Notes under the pieces: model-generated | Seen by the model: only the letters and a program-made list of their open reading frames with translations | What the model was told of the DNA's origin: nothing | Databases searched by the model: none | Assembly: GCA_029216955.1 (NCBI GenBank) | Contig: JANAVB010003400.1 | Location: 11,135,654-11,199,653, forward strand | Source: Iris pallida | Taxonomy: Eukaryota > Streptophyta > Magnoliopsida > Asparagales > Iridaceae | DNA length: 64,000 nucleotides | Direction: 5' to 3' | In this document: positions 36,301 to 51,916 of the stretch, piece by piece | Layout: each line of letters starts with the position of its first letter | Position numbering within the stretch: the stretch's first letter is position 1 | Position numbers and translations under genes: made by a program

Positions 36301-36802
36301 TTGCTTCCCGCGATGGTCTGTGCCACTGGATGGGGTCTACAAGACTTTGTTAGAAATGCGGTGACTCCTGACGGTAGAGCCAACTTCGCCCGGACCAAAC
36401 TTTTGTATCATTTCTTGATGGGGTGGCTGCTACTGCATTGTCTTACCCTGATGAACGCTGGGCCGGCGGTGGACTTGTTTGGCGGGAGACGCCTTTCTTC
36501 GCAGATTCTGTGACGTGGATTAGGCTGTCACTGGTGTACCCGCTTGCAGAAAGGCTTTAAGCTTCTTGTAGAACTATGAGTTCTTCAGGGTATTTCCTCC
36601 GTCCGGCAGCGGTAGTGCAAGAGATACCTTAGTGGATGAGGGAGTTCATGCTACTAGTTTGATTATTGGGGCGTTTCACTGGCTTCAGTCTATTAGACCG
36701 TCGCATCTGGTGCTCAGAAACAGGAACCATGCCTATCTGGAGCTATACCTACCGAATTATTTTGTGCGGCAGTTTGGCTACAGCTAGCTCTTTTTAGGAA
36801 AT
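33356..36802 (+). pseudogene. Mobile-domain-like region, split by solo LTR D
   Basis: 33361-34080 reads MFVTELGGIPFGSACQVLDT and on through RFKKPYFLFGDSVGF and WRYPALFWSNLTGWVL. After a frameshift it continues VNWPMFVSLAELYNLHTCTF. Right of the solo LTR the frame gives LAAFLMIWLRDCIVP and KLAFGYRLALLPAM, the pattern (AFL..WL..FV.P, LA.G..LAL.P) that I associate with the plant mobile domain. Further on are AFHWLQSIRPSHLVLRN and YLPNYFVRQFGY, ending in an in-frame stop near 36787. The domain name is from memory of the family pattern and needs a profile search. Confidence 0.55.
34616..36171 (+). mobile_element. Solo LTR D, 1556 bp, TSD GTGCT
   Basis: It starts TGTAAACCCC, ends GGGTCGTGACA, and is flanked by GTGCT at 34611-34615 and 36172-36176. 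Its last 80 bp (GTTCTACCGCCGACTCTGCG then GCGTAGGCTGGGCGTG) match the terminal hairpin block of elements A and E, so D is a plus-oriented member of the same LTR group. It includes diverged 40-bp tandem repeats of CAAGTAGACCTCGTAGACAT (35413-35535). It interrupts the antisense gene in mid-codon context, and the target frame continues on the far side. Confidence 0.9.
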
Positions 36803-36814
36803 GCTAGCCCGTAT

Positions 36815-38986
36815 TTGGACTCAATAGGCAACTTAATTGATGGGGCGCGTGCCTGGATATATTATAGTGCCGGATGCACGGGGGCAATCTTCACTCTGCC
36901 CTCGGATAAGCCTGAGACCCATCTGTGCTATGCTGCCGCCAAGTTTTATGTCCAGATCAATACTTTTCATCCCCGGTATGATCGTGAACAGAGCTTGATA
37001 TTGGGGACTTGGTTTGGCCCTCCTTCTGCGAAACGTGCCCAAAAGGTGCCAAAGGGCCGTAAGAAGGAGGGCGCTACTCCAGCTGTGAAGCCAGCCGCAG
37101 CACCGCGACCGAGGGCTATCCTTAGGGAGCCGGCAGTGCCTCCAAAGGAGGACACAAAAGATGGTTCTGCTCTTCCCAATCCTCCTCAGAAGAGAAAAGC
37201 TTCAACTGAATTGGCCCAGGAGACAACTTTTAAGAGGAAGAAGAAGACTGTTGCCCTAAGAAGAGCCAAGGAAGTGGGTGCTAGCTCACCTCCCTTGAGA
37301 AGGTCTTCCCGACAAACTGAAAGAAGTGGAACAGCGTCGTGGGCCGTTACCATTTGGGAGGTAGATTCCTTCCTAGACTCCATAGCCATTTTGGTCAAGC
37401 CAATAAAAGCTTTCTCACCTTTGCGGTCCTTTACACAGGACCCTGAAGTTGCAGCTGAGGCAAGTGCCTCCTCGTCTGAGGAAGTAGACGTGACAACGGT
37501 GTCCCCTCCTTGTCCTCGACCGACAGATGACGTTCAGCCTTCCCCAGTCAAGGAGGCTGAATCAAAGGATATTCAGGGCGAATGCCCGGATTATGGTGGC
37601 GACCAGAACGCCAGTCCTTCTTTCGATATCTCCTTGGGGGCGATGTCTGAAATCGGAGCCATAATGAAAGATTTGGACGAGAATCAAGTCCAATCATCTC
37701 ATCCTTCCACAGGTATGTTATCTTTGCGCCTCTCTTCGGATAAGATTTTTTGACTTTAATTTTGTGTGCTCCTCCTGAGGCTGACTGCCATTGTATATTC
37801 CCTTGTAGACAAGGAGAAGGAACCACTCGTAAAGATAGCCCAAGGCATTGGAGGAGAAACAGAGGTTATTCCCGGCTTCTCTAAATTTGCTGGTACGGAG
37901 GGATCTGTTAGTGAGCCGACATCGGCTGCAGAAGGAGAGGTTGAACAGCCTACTGAGGGGGCTGTTGCTGAATCTGCTCCCGGTCCAGCTGGGACTGTGG
38001 AAGATGCTCGGTCTGATGCTGCTCAAGGCCTTGATATTGTTCTTCTTGAACAGCCTAGGCCTGCTCTCGGTTTCCCTGAAGCCAAGACCGATGACTTAGC
38101 CTAAATTGGCACTGAGCATGCTGAAGGTACAAAATTACAACTCTTTCACATTTTCCCTTTTTTTGGTTACTGATGCATATATTATTTTCTTATCAGGTTC
38201 AGCTTCTTGTCAGGCATCTCTTCCTGGAGCGAAAGAACCTCATCAAGCATCCTCCCCGACGACCTCCACTGAAGACGACGAGATGGCCCAGGAAGTCGTC
38301 AAAGCTTTCTATTCTGTCCTTAAAGTAAAGCTTCCTGGAGTTCTGAATCGGAACGCCGCCTTTGGCCCTGTAAAGGCTGTTGTTGAATGCCAAATGGCGG
38401 CCCATGAGAGCATCGCCGGCTATGAAGAGCGGGCTAATGCTCTAAGGAAGGTTCTGAATGATCTGGAGGGTCAGGTGGCCACATTTCGAGATGCCAAACA
38501 ACAGAGTCCGACGTCGCTGTTCCGTACAGAAGACGAGACTTTGATCGTGACCCTCGCGAAGGAGGAGGCTACTTTCCAAGCAAGGAAGGATGTCCTCGTT
38601 CAAGAGATCAGTGAATTAGCTGATCATAATGGACAGTTCAACGCTGCGAGTGAGGCACGTGCTGCTTCGAAGAATAAGCTGGCTGCACAGATTACTGAGA
38701 AATATTATCACATTGTGCAGATGCAAATCGAGATTGCTCAATTGGAGGCCAGCTTGAGGACAACAACGTCTGAACATGAGGACTATTTAGCTCAGGCTTC
38801 CATGACCGTACAACTTTTGACCATTTAAAAGAACAGCTGGTGAAGTTGGAAGGAGAGCACATGAATCTGATCCCCTTCCAAGATGAAGCTGCTCGTCACG
38901 AAGAGGTGCGCCGCCGTGCTACCGCGAAGTCTGAAGCCGAAATTACGGCTCTAGGGGATAATATCAATCGATTGTGTATCTCTTAG
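36815..38986 (+). pseudogene. C-terminal half of the antisense gene: basic linker and coiled coil
   Basis: 36970-37330 encodes a Lys/Arg/Pro-rich stretch (KRAQKVPKGRKKEGATP, KRKASTELAQETTFKRKKK), a likely nuclear-localisation or nucleic-acid-binding region. An acidic/Ser-rich portion follows. After two small introns, 38290-38986 is charged and heptad-rich (YEERANALRKVLNDLEGQ, MQIEIAQLEASL, LKEQLVKLEGEHM), a predicted coiled coil. A stop sits at 38102 before the second donor, and a frameshift near 38815 must be crossed to reach the terminal stop. Confidence 0.6.
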
Positions 38987-39679
38987 ATTTTTGTTTGTAA
39001 CTGTTTCTTTTTTAGCCGTCAAGACTCTTATATTTTTTTCTCCGTATTCTGATAGATGTTTTAATAAAGAATCTGTCGTCTTTCAAAATTCATGAATGAA
39101 GTTTTGTGAAATATCAGAACTAGAGGTAATGTGGACATAGTGAGGATATTTTTTGGTAGGTATTCAATGGAAAATTTGATGTGGACTTATTATCCGTTTT
39201 ATATTCAGGGTTCTTGAATATAGATAATAAGTTGAAAGAAGCTGCTAATAGAGGTAATATAGACGTAATAGCAGAGGATGTTCTATATCTGACCAGAGGT
39301 AATATAGTCGTGAAAGGATATATAACATAGGTAGGAGTGGATAATTCAGAGGCAATATGGACGTGATTATCCTTGGTGAATGCTTTGCTCAGAGGTTATA
39401 TGGACGTGGCAAAACATTTCTTAATCATTCCACTGGGGAAATAATTATCGGAAAACAATTCAGAGGTAATGGGAACGTGACTTGTTTTCGTCAAACCGAG
39501 TTTGGGCAGAGTCAAAAACGAAAATGATTTCACTGGGGAAATATTTTAGAGGACCTATTATCCATGGCGTATTCAAGACTCTTGAAATACGGATAATAGT
39601 TGGATGATTTTTTGAATCACATAAATATTGCACTGTACATTTACATGACTAAAAATATGTGAATACTGTTTACAAAAGG
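38987..39679 (-). repeat. Spacer between pol and antisense gene with GAGGTAATATGGACGTG repeats
   Basis: Six or more diverged copies of AGAGGTAATATGGACGTG occur at about 39122, 39252, 39292, 39348, 39392 and 39462, with ATTATCC/GGATAATA phrases between. Transcripts of pol (minus) and of the antisense gene (plus) would converge here, so it may hold their 3' ends. No coding capacity. Confidence 0.6.
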
Positions 39680-40198
39680 TTACATAAAATATTTCTTCAG
39701 GAACTTGTCGTTGATAGGCATCATGAGCAAGTCACCATCAGGCTTGGTTAGTCGATACGTACCGTTAGAATACACTGATTCTATAACGAAAGGACCTTTC
39801 CATTTAGGCTGGAATTTTCCTTTTGTTTTGTGTGTCATGACCATTGGTCTTCTCAATGCTAAGACTAGGTCACCAACTTGAAAGATTCTTTCCTTCACCT
39901 TTTTATTGAAGGCTCTGGAAAGGCGTGCTTGGTATAGCTCAATACGCTACTGAACGATTAAGCATTTTTCGTCTAGTGCTTCGAGCTCCTGTAGTCGCAG
40001 ACGGTAGCTTTTTTCGACAATCAACTCACTGGCTAAGGCTAATCGAAGAGAAGGAATCTGGATTTCTAGGAGAAGAACTGCTTCGCTCCCATAAACCAGA
40101 GAAAATGGTGTACTGTCTGTTGGAGTCCGGACTGTTGTACGATAGGCCCAGAGACATTCGCCGAGCTTCTCATTCCAATCGCGCTTGTTTGAAGACAT
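39680..40198 (-). pseudogene. Element C integrase, C-terminal part
   Basis: Reads MRIVTMSSNKRDWNEKLGEC through WAYRTTVRTPTDSTPFSLVYGSEAVLL, then QVGDLVLALRRPMVM and KWKGPFVIESVYSNGTYRL. These are the post-DDE helical region and the GPY/F-type C-terminal domain of Ty3/gypsy integrases, ending at 39680. The joined frame to the core is broken at 40199 by solo LTR E. At least one stop separates the two blocks. Confidence 0.85.
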
Positions 40199-44830
<4,632 letters not shown>

Positions 44831-44835
44831 GACAT

Positions 44836-45540
44836 GAACTTCTTAAGAAGTTTAATAATGGTTTTATTGAAGGCTTCTGCTAACCCATTAGCCGCTGGAT
44901 TGTAGGTAGTAGAGGCTATATTCTGGATTCGATTCTTATCGCAGAACCGATAGAATGCATGGCTCGTGAATTGTGGACCATTATCATGGATGATCCTGCG
45001 AGGTAGGCCAAAGCGATAGATAACGTGATGTTTGATAAAACTGATCACGTTCGACGTCTTCACTTTGGTGAGCGGTATAGCTTCCACCCATTTGGAGAAG
45101 TAATCAGTTATATCTAGGATAAACCGATGTCCTCTAGAAGATGGTGGGCTGATTGGGCCTATGACGTCCATGTCCCAGGCTTCAAAAGGCCAAGATGCTG
45201 CAATCGGGTATAGAAACTCTGAAGTTTGATGAATGAAGTCGACGTGAAACTGATAAGCCCTATACTTCTTTGCATATTTAACAGCATCTGCAATCATCGT
45301 GGGCCAATAATAACCCATTCGTCTAAGACGATCTTGTAATTTAGGGCCTGGTTGATGTGCACCACAAACTCCATCGTGAGCCTCCCGGAGTGCATGTTTG
45401 GCTTCTGTGTCTGATAAATATCGTAACTGTAGCCCGTCGTAAGAGCGTCGGTACAACATTTTGGTAGCTGTATCATAGTAAATATGAGGGACCACCTTTG
45501 GATAGATACTGCTTCTTTTGGGCCTCATGGAGGATTCCAT
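44836..45540 (-). pseudogene. Element C integrase core
   Basis: The DDE triad is readable: AWDMDVIGPIS (D), RRIIHDNGPQFTSH (D) and NPAANGLAEAFNKT (E). The N-terminal zinc finger keeps its histidines (HDGVCGAH), but the CxxC appears as AKKYRAYQFH, both cysteines replaced by tyrosine. The frame ends in the left flank of solo LTR E. With the finger lost and the C-terminus displaced by 4.6 kb, the protein cannot be functional. Confidence 0.9.
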
Positions 45541-46552
45541 AGACAGTATAGTCTATGAAAGCAAATCTCCAGTCTTTAACGTCGACGTTTATTTCTGTTG
45601 TGTAACTGTAATGAATATGCAAGACGTCTTTCACACAAAATAGTTTTTGACCAGACACTGTGATCGACTGTTGAGTATTGGTAGGAACGGTCAGGGAAGC
45701 AGCGAGACTGGCTAAAGCATCTGTTTCTATATTCTGTAGTCGAGGCACGTGCTCGATGAAGAATCCAGTAAAAGTAGACACCAATTCGATTGTCGCTTTA
45801 TGATAGGGGATGAGATCTTTATGACGAACTTCATAATCCCCTCGGACCTGACTAACTATTAGCTTGGAATTGCCGTAAGCTTCTAGATAGTCAACTCCCA
45901 GTTGTTTTGCCAGTTGAAGGCCGATCAACAGGGCATTATATTTGGCCACGTTGTTGGTGCAGGGTTCCATGAGAGAATATGCACGGTGTATAACCAGATG
46001 GTCGGGAGACACAAGCACGATGCCTACTCCGGCCACAATATTTCTTTTAGGTCCTGTTCTTGATGCACCATCAAAGAACATTCGCCAAATAGGGATTTCT
46101 TCAGTTGCGGTGTTAGACTCTACTTCTCCATCGAGAATTTTGTCGTAGAGTTTGGAAGATTCTGGCACCGGATGAGCTGCTAGGAAATCAGCTAACGCTT
46201 GGCCTTTTACTGCCTTCTGAGGGACGAACAACATATCATATGGAGTCAACAGCATTCCCCATGTAGCTAAACGAGAATTAAGAGAACCCGGTTTAGTCAT
46301 GAGTATTCTGAGAGGATTGACTTTAGATATGATGTGGATAGTCTGCCCAGACACATAGTGGCGTATCTTCTGGATAGCAAATACTAGTACAAGACATTCC
46401 TTTTCCATAGGTGTGTATCTGTACTCGGCACCCACCATCGTGCGGCTAATGTAGTAGATTGCCCGTTCATGGCCGCCTTCATTCTTCTGAGCTAATAGGG
46501 TACCAAGGGAATAGTCTATAGCACGGACATATAGTAAGAAGGGCTTTCCCAT
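45541..46552 (-). pseudogene. Element C RNase H plus second, archaeal-type RNase H
   Basis: The frame 46552-45473 first shows the gypsy RNase H (FLLYVRAIDYSLGTLLAQ, RAIYYISRTMVGAEYRYTPM, HIISKVNPLRIL). About 60 residues further on is a second RNase H (WRMFFDGASRTGPK, NNVAKYNALLIGLQLAKQLG, EAYGNSKLIVSQV, ETDALASLA). A second RNase H is diagnostic of the Tat lineage. In it the expected AEYEAL glutamate is Lys and the DSxLV aspartate is Asn, so two of four catalytic positions are changed. Confidence 0.88.
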
Positions 46553-46617
46553 TATTGGAGCTTCTAATACTAGGGGCTTGTGAGATACTTCTTGATGTCA
46601 TCAAATGTGCGTTGACA

Positions 46618-47550
46618 TTATTTAGTCCAGACGAAAGATACGCCTTTCTTTATGAGCTGAGTAAACGGTTGACACCTTCCAGAATGGTTCGAAATAAATC
46701 GTCTGATGTAGGCTAGCCTTCCTTGAAGTCCATATAGCTCTTTGAGATTCCTTAGGGAATGCATAACGAGGATAGCTTTCACTTTCTCTGGGTCAAGATG
46801 TATACCCTTTGAAGTGATAACAAAACCAAGGAACTTGCCGCTGGAGACTCCCAGAAAAGACTTGGTTGGATTCATCTTGAGTTGGTGTGCACGCATTAGT
46901 TCGAACACCATTGTCAAGTCTTGGAGGTGGTTGCCCTTGAGACAACTTTTAACTGTGATATTGTCTATGTAGCATTCCACTATTTTGCACAAATGATCGC
47001 AAAAAATTGTGTTCATAGCTCGCTGGTATGTCGCCCGTGCATTTTTCAATCCGAAGGGCATCACCGTATAATAGTATACCCCCAACGGTGTTCAAAAAGA
47101 TATGTGCTTCTCATCGTCGGAAAACATCTTGATCTAGTTGTAGCCTAAAAACCCATCCATGAAGGACATCCGCTCGAAGTCGCAAGTATTGTTGATCATT
47201 ACGTCGGTGATCGGTAGAAGGAACTCATCTTTCGGGCATGCAGAGTTCAAATCACGGTAATCGATACAGACTCGAACTTTACCATTCTTTTTCATGACTG
47301 GAACAATGTTAGCGACCCAGTCAGGGTGTTGTTCTTCGCAGATGAAACTACTTGCAATAAGCTTCTTGACTTAACTCTCAATAGCCTCCATGATATCTGG
47401 TCGGAATCGTCGTTGCTGCTGCTTCACTGGCTTAGCTTTAGACGAAATATTTAGGCAGTACATAGCGACTTTAGGGTCCAAGCCTAGCATGTCTTCATAG
47501 TTCCATGCAAAGACGTCAATATATTCTCTTATAAGCTGTATAAGAGATTG
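46618..47550 (-). pseudogene. Element C reverse transcriptase
   Basis: From 47550 downward, in frame but with stops, one reads VRVCIDYRDLNSACPKDEF and LPITDVMINNTCDF. Then come GVYYYTVMPFGLKNARATYQ, CYIDNITVKS and KFLGFVITSKGI, the standard Ty3/gypsy RT block order. The catalytic YVDD is YIDN, so the second aspartate is lost. Stops occur at about 47370, 47137 and 47093. Confidence 0.88.
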
Positions 47551-48720
47551 TCATTCATCGCCAGATAGAATTTTGCTGATGAAGATTGGTTTAAGAGATG
47601 ATTCATCTCCTAAATTGACTTGGACGACTTCGTCTTCAGTAGGTGGTTCACGTTGTTCGAAATGTAACTCCCACCTAGTATCCATCTTTTGAGCCCATTG
47701 TTCAAGCTCGATTGATTGGACATCGTCTATAATTTGGTCAACTGACACCATGTTGGCGGACAAAGTTGCTTTGAACATGTCTCTAATGCTGGAGTCTGAA
47801 TCCCAGAGACAGAAATCAGAAGAATGAGAACAATGATCTGCTTCGACGTCTGATCTTTCAGGGGTTGTTGGAGGATTGACATAACCTAAACCAACACTGT
47901 TTTGTTGATAATAGCTTTCGGGTTTGCTGGGAGGAGCAAAGTGACGTATTGGCAACCGTCGTCCCCGGCCGTAGTTTAGCCCCTGGTCGCTTTTTATATC
48001 ATATTCCATGTTCTGGATGATATTCTTGGCCTGCCAACTATATCAGAAAAGTTGTATTTTTTCAGAGTCATAGTTAGCTTCAGTGTTATGATTGGGAGAA
48101 GTAGAGTCCCGAACGAACTTTCTTTCGTCAATTATTCGACCGAAGATGATTAGTTCTTCACCCTTCTTTCTGGCTGGAATGATGAAGTAGTGGATATCTT
48201 CTGGCCAGACTTTTTCTCGCAGATGAGGCATCATGACCAGCATACAGAGGTGTGGTCCTACGCCGTGCTCTAGAGCGTATATCGTATCTATATACTGATT
48301 TACAGATTGGTAGACATCGGAGTAATTTAAAGATAAACCTTTACTTAGAAAATACGCAAGTTCTTCTTTAGGGATAACATCATCTACTGAAGGTACATTA
48401 TTATGAGTATTGATATACTCATTGAGAGATCATTGTCTAGAACATGAGCCACAGACTTGGCCAAGTTCGCCACATAACTCTTCAGGATTGGGAGGACGGA
48501 CTTCAGTAGATTCCACCCGAGGTGTTTTGCGGAGAGTGATGGTCAATAGTTTGACCTTATCAGGATTCTTCTTTTTAACCCAGATTGTGAGAGGCTTTGG
48601 AGTACTTTTTGGAGTAGTACGCCCTTTGACTCAGATAATCAGGGGACCATCACTGGAGGATGAACTCACTTCAGCTTCATCGTCAGCTTCGTTGCCGTCA
48701 TCTTTGGAGGGCTGAGATTG
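47551..48720 (-). pseudogene. Linker between protease and RT in element C
   Basis: Two open pieces, 48243-48043 (MLVMMPHLREKVWPEDIHYF...) and 48009-47551 (acidic, EREPPTEDEV-like), occupy the region between protease and RT. Tat elements normally have a long poorly conserved linker here. I recognise no domain. Confidence 0.5.
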
Positions 48721-49215
48721 TTAAAGTACCGAATCTCCATAGTAGGCTTCAATGCCCTTAAAAGGATCGACATTGACAAACTCAATCTTCACGATGCCAT
48801 CGCTGTTGACGTACTTGAAGCACTGGTAAAGTATGGAAGGAACGATCATGTTTTCGTGTATCCATGGACGTTCCAATAAGATATTGTAGGATACATTAGC
48901 GTCGATTATATAGCAAGAAACCTCTGTTCGGAGATCACCAATCTGGCACTTGAGACGGATCTTGCCCAGCGGGTGGCTTCTTCCATCATTGAAAGTCATG
49001 ATAGTTGTATTAGTTGCAGATAACTTGTGCAGAGGGATTCCTAGAATTTGGAGTAAACTTCTAGGAATGATGCTGAGGGAGGAACCTGGATCAATGTGCA
49101 TCCGATCCACCTTAATTGCTCCGATATATCTTGTATAGTACAAAGGTCTATCATGACAATTATTTTTTAGTTGCATGTCCTCCTGTAAAAAGGTGATGTT
49201 GGGCACCACTTTCAT
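48721..49215 (-). pseudogene. Element C aspartic protease
   Basis: The 164-residue frame holds VDRMHIDPGSSLSIIPRSLL (catalytic D-P-G-S-S of Tat-type retropepsins). It continues with GRSHPLGKIRLKCQIGDLR and SYNILLERPWIHENMIVPS, the conserved flap and ILGRPWI-like end. It is intact over the protease core, though the polyprotein frame is broken on both sides. Confidence 0.85.
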
Positions 49216-49551
49216 AGTACTATGGCAGTGACGACAGGAGACAGGGTCTTTAGCGGAGGCTTTGACTTCAGCGAGATAAGAGTCGGCATGTAGAAATGCC
49301 TCAATTAAAGCCTTCCACGTTTCTTTGGAGAGTCACAATAGATCGAACAGAGACAACCTGTCAGGTGTATTGGCCAGTTGTGCCAGTATGTCAAAGTTGT
49401 AAGGCCGATCCATGCCTTCGGGAGTTGGCGCCTTCAGAGACTTGTCAAATTGCGTCTCCTTCTGCTTGGCTTTGTCGGTAGTTGTAGGCTTATACGGACC
49501 GACTTCCGAACTTATGGGGGCAGCAGGAGCTTGAGAAGGTACTGTCTCTTC

Positions 49552-50326
49552 TTATGCAGGGTCATAAGTCCGTAGGTAAGCCTTACCAGATCGCGTCTCG
49601 CCAGATAGAACTTCGTAAATGGGAGAAGACACCATATGACATGATTTGTATTTCTTGCCCCTCTTTACTTTGGGAGATACCACCCCCTGCATCATTTCTT
49701 GCACAAGGTCCGGATAGACCCACGTGATCTCACAATGTGCAGTCGTGAGTGGCACCATGGTTGAGTTACGAGCTGGCGGCAGGTTGACGACTTCCATTAT
49801 TGCCTTGGGGATCGGGACTACGCCGTCTGGGACTTCTGTGGGAGGAAAGTCACCAAATTGAAGAGAGATCATGTTAGAAGATACGACCTTGTATTCAGCT
49901 TCGAGGTTGATCACTTGGCTGTCGATAAGCTGTTGTATCTTCTTCTTCAGGACAGTGCAATTCTTGGTAGAGTGGTGCATGTACTGATGATAAAGACAGT
50001 ACTTGGGATCGTTGAGTTGGTTCGCCTCTGCAGGACATCGTGGTAGAGGCAATGTCAGTTTATTACCCTTCGTCAATATATGAAAAAAAAATAATAACAT
50101 CATCTTCGTCAAAGGAGAAAGTCTCCTTAGGTTTGTCAGAGGCGCCCTGAGAATTGGAAGCTCCCTTGGAAGTGTCGACCTTCAAGACTTCTTTTCCTTT
50201 ACCCCCACGGACAGGGATAGTTTGAGGGTGTTTGCCTTTGTCTTCAGATTTGGGTGTTTTCAACCCCAGTAATTCCAGATTAGGGACGTCATTTTCAGCA
50301 GCATCAGCGGCCCCAATGAAAGCGGG
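49552..50326 (-). pseudogene. Element C gag, C-terminal part
   Basis: 50263-50063 and 50112-49552 encode a Lys/Ser-rich linker and then KYCLYHQYMHHSTKNCTVLK, a C-x2-H-type nucleocapsid motif usual for Tat gag, followed by IQQLIDSQVINL. The two frames overlap by a frameshift near 50090 next to an A-run. Confidence 0.7.
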
Positions 50327-50760
50327 TTATGTATCATACTTATGTATACCCAAACAGAACTTTACTGTAGGAAGGAAGTTATGTCGACAAGTATCCATAA
50401 GTTCTGAGTCTGGTATACCGAAGGGCATCTTTAATGCTAGTCGCCTGAAGCGTTCGATAAAAGCAATGATAGACTCAGTCCTCCTTTGCTTGGTCTCGAT
50501 GAGGGTGGACATACTAACATGCATGCCACTCTCATAAAATCTGTTGAGGAATAACCTCTCCAAGTCTTTAAAGGAATTGATACAACCGTCAGGCAGACTA
50601 CAGAACCATTCAAAAGCTACCCCCTGTAAGGTGCTATTAAATAGCTTTGATAAGAACGGATCGTCCCTGGGTAAGTGTAGAATCTGCGTGTTGAAGTATG
50701 TCATGTGTTGGCGAGGAGAAGCCATCCCGTCAAATAAATTTAGCGTCAGTAGCTTGTAGT
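50327..50760 (-). pseudogene. Element C gag, capsid domain
   Basis: The frame 50725-50327 reads FNTQILHLPRDDPFLSKLFN, LQGVAFEWFCSLPDGCINSF, LERLFLNRFYESGM and IETKQRRTESIIAFIERFRR. This is the Retrotrans_gag capsid pattern (A..WF..LP..SI.SF..L...F...F). Upstream in-frame sequence (KLLTLNLFDGMASPRQHM) belongs to the same domain. Confidence 0.85.
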
Positions 50761-51916
50761 TAGAAGGGCAAGTAGCGTTCTCCCATTTAGGGGGAAAATG
50801 TTGAGATATTCCTTTCTTCTAAAGCTCGTCTTTATGTGAGATGGTATCAAGACAGGCAACAAGAGAATCAATTGCATCCTGTTGATTGAGCAGGTATTGA
50901 GAAACAGCTGTTGTACGGTTGTCAGGCGTCGTTGGTGAAGGACCACCCCCAGCATTTGCAAGATTTGGAGGAGGCACAACGGAATGATACTCCTTCTGTA
51001 GTGAAGAAAGGTTGTTGCTATGAGCCGGACTAATGTATGCCGAGATGTTTTATTGAGGTAGAGGAACAGCCCCAGCAGCTTGGACCGCCATGATACTGGT
51101 AAGCATATCAGTGATCTTGGCAAATACTATTTCAAGATCCTCTAGCCGTTTGTTGGTCTGATCACTGGCTTCTTCAGGTCTCTCTCCATCCGCCATAAAT
51201 GTAGATAACATGCGAGGACGAACAGAGGAAACAATATAACTGGTATAGCTACTATCTGTCTCTGAGTTGAAAAGTCCCTCGTCTTCAGGTAGGGGAGGTA
51301 GATAGTCACTGTCATACTCGGAGAGATCATCGTCATCTGGAAGGCTACCCCTGGAGTGAAGGTCATCTGCTTCAGACTCTGAGGGAATACTACTCCCAGC
51401 TGAAGGATCATTACCTCCAGCTTGGGAGTCCTCGTCGTCTATACGGAATCTCGTCCTTGACCGAGTACCCATATAGACTCCTTCAGATGTGACAGCTTGC
51501 TGGCTATCTGTTGGTAGACTTCTTCTTCTTCTGTTCGCAGAACTGAGAGAGAAAGTTGGGTTCGTGGTCCACCTTCTTTGATTAGGGCTCCCATAAGGGG
51601 GATCCCATGAAGCCATGTTGGATGAAATACATAATGGCTCGTCAGAGCAATGCAGTCGTCGAAATACGGACTGCCTTTGAGGTACTCTCATTGTTTTGGA
51701 GCAGCAACAATCGAAGACAATACTAGTGCACAGATGTATACTATGACTTGCTGTATCCTTTCTCGCTTTACGCTTATGATTTATCATATCGCGTAAGTCA
51801 GTGAAAGAAAGCTTTGCCTTAAAATCCATGTCACATGCATCGCCGAGCTTTGCATATGGGTTTGTAAGAAGAGTTGGTGCATCCGGACTTAGTTCACGTG
51901 TAGGGGCAACCCCCAC
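50761..51916 (-). pseudogene. Element C gag, N-terminal region
   Basis: The ATG at 51916 opens 288 residues to 51050: a start of unclear nature (MGVAPTRELSPDAPTLL...), an Arg/Ser-rich segment, an acidic segment (SLPDDDDLSEYDSDYLPPLP) and a short helical stretch (TNKRLEDLEIVFAKITDML). Frame breaks at about 51050 and 50818 separate it from the capsid domain. It is typical of the long, weakly conserved N-terminus of Tat gag. Confidence 0.65.

Larger units (their letters stand above)
32925..38986 (+). pseudogene. Antisense accessory gene of element C, plant-mobile-domain-like
   Basis: Plus-strand gene in a minus-strand element. It starts MSPKAAKRSAKDKGAASS at 32925 and ends NRLCIS-stop at 38984. 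Splice signals fit the plus strand: acceptor CTTTGCAG at 33355, intron 37713-37808 (GTATGT...TTGTAG) and intron 38127-38196 (GTACAA...ATCAG), joining frames in phase. Order: basic/Ser start, mobile-domain-like globular part, basic low-complexity linker, acidic stretch, coiled coil. A solo LTR (34616-36171), several stops (about 34230, 36787, 38102) and frameshifts (about 34080, 38815) inactivate this copy. Antisense accessory ORFs are known in some Tat elements; the role is unknown. Confidence 0.7.

Noticed and set aside
36037..36513. Single 158-residue frame as an independent gene
   Set aside because: Its first 45 codons lie in solo LTR D and the rest is the interrupted antisense gene of element C.
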